64,000 nt of DNA, from NCBI GenBank assembly GCA_027186245.1, contig CP114482.1, positions 28,539,209-28,603,208 of the forward strand, given 5' to 3'. The position numbers and the translations under genes are program-made. Shown here one piece after another: positions 63,861 to 64,000 of the stretch (position 1 is the first letter of the stretch; each line of letters starts with the position of its first letter). This DNA comes from Coriaria nepalensis (taxonomy: Eukaryota > Streptophyta > Magnoliopsida > Cucurbitales > Coriariaceae). The notes under the pieces were generated by a model, which made no database searches, was not told the DNA's origin, and saw nothing but the letters and a program-made list of their open reading frames with translations.

Positions 63861-64000
63861 ATTGAAGGCAATTATGCGTTCGTTTAGCCTTAAAATCATG
63901 TCATTGAGTCTTCTCTAGTCATTAAATCAATTAAAAGTAATTCGAAAGAATTCTATTTTTTCGCACTTCAAACACGACTTTCGTTCAGAACTTGAAATTC

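Larger units (their letters stand above)
1..64000. repeat. Continuous tetrameric higher-order satellite array (569-bp HOR, about 142-bp monomer)
   Basis: Every part of the window is head-to-tail satellite. The anchor motif agcct recurs at spacings of 144, 141, 142 and 142 bp (for example 26, 170, 311, 453, 595), so four monomers make a 569-bp unit. The same cycle holds at the far end (63317, 63461, 63602, 63744, 63886). I estimate about 450 monomers and 112 HORs. Position 1 coincides with the start of an A monomer and the sequence stops inside an A monomer, so the array continues on both sides. One monomer counted by eye is 30 % G+C. 569 is not a multiple of three, so any reading frame shifts at each HOR. 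Array size, nested HORs and absence of inserted elements resemble centromeric satellite cores of eukaryotes; that role is inferred, not shown. Strand is arbitrary. Confidence 0.98.
59309..64000. repeat. Right-hand type I HOR domain, running off the window
   Basis: HORs start at 59309, 59878, 60447, 61016, 61585, 62154, 62723, 63292 and 63861 (cut by the window end); all are type I. Local amplifications are visible. The gatatattgaaggcaactatg D/A junction variant is at 59873, 60442 and 62149, offsets of one and three HORs. The tcattaaatcattcg D variant with catttcgaacac recurs at 61501 and 62639, 1,138 bp apart. The cagaacttgaaattc A-end variant at about 60,572 reappears at the last bases of the window, 3,414 bp on. 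Private changes are commoner here than in the two preceding domains. Confidence 0.85.

Noticed and set aside
1..64000. Open reading frames within the array
   Set aside because: Stops (tag, taa, tga) are frequent in every monomer on both strands, and 569 is not divisible by three, so frames change each HOR. No frame shows protein-like composition or a start with a plausible upstream signal.
1..64000. CRISPR-like array (short conserved core at regular spacing)
   Set aside because: The sequences between cores are themselves repeated and homologous between units, the spacing is about 142 bp, and there are no unique spacers or cas genes. It is a satellite.
1..64000. Iteron-type replication origin or plasmid repeats
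   Set aside because: The array is far too long and shows the four-class HOR pattern; no replication gene or unique flank is present.
1..64000. Transposon or retroelement insertions
   Set aside because: The HOR register is fully accounted for without any insertion, and no terminal repeats, target duplications or unique DNA are visible.
1..64000. tRNA, rRNA or other RNA genes
   Set aside because: No clover-leaf arms, internal promoter boxes or conserved rRNA blocks were seen; small dyads at monomer joints are only 9-13 bp.
60572..64000. A 3,414-bp super-repeat suggested by cagaacttgaaattc at about 60,572 and at the window end
   Set aside because: The flanking D/A junctions differ (gatatattgaaggcaac against gatctattgaaggcaat), so only the short variant is shared and the second copy is cut by the window edge.

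Overview
The whole 64 kb window is one uninterrupted block of AT-rich (about 70 % A+T, counted on one monomer) tandem satellite DNA. I found no protein-coding gene, RNA gene, transposon or unique-sequence island. The basic unit is a monomer of about 142 bp. Four diverged monomer classes, A (144 bp), B (142), C (141) and D (142), follow each other in fixed order and orientation and form a higher-order repeat (HOR) of exactly 569 bp. I count about 450 monomers in about 112 HOR units. Such length, head-to-tail regularity, near nucleosome-sized monomers and nested HORs are typical of eukaryotic centromeric or pericentromeric satellite. I do not recognise the family and cannot name the organism; plant or invertebrate animal are both possible.

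Layout. (1) 1-12,093: an older-looking 'alpha' version of the A-B-C-D unit, with internal amplifications of 569, 1,707, 2,276 and 6,259 bp. Near its right edge are two unequal-exchange scars: a triplicated A-type monomer (9,105-9,536) and an A/B fusion with loss of one monomer (11,100-11,241). (2) 12,094-20,625: fifteen 'beta' 569-bp HORs. (3) 20,626-34,138: a second HOR flavour (type II) appears and largely alternates with type I, giving a 1,138-bp eight-monomer repeat. (4) 34,139-40,962: a very recent tandem duplication of 3,412 bp (six HORs each), followed by a 569-bp tandem pair to 41,673. (5) 41,674-46,221: mostly type I HORs with a 1,705-bp repeat. (6) 46,222-about 56,920: a 2,276-bp, 16-monomer super-HOR in nearly five copies. 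(7) about 57,033-64,000: 1,138-bp and then 569-bp organisation that runs off the window end.

The register is remarkably clean. Starting from a 569-bp grid at position 1, the positions of all HORs I checked are explained by two extra A monomers (+288), one lost monomer (-144), five 2-bp deletions and two 1-bp deletions. The array has therefore evolved by substitution, unequal exchange in whole monomers, and duplication or conversion of blocks of whole HORs. There is no sign of a gene-based system here. The interest lies in the nested repeat architecture, the hybrid monomers at array edges, the shared conserved core of each monomer, small dyads at monomer junctions, and mosaic long-range copying.
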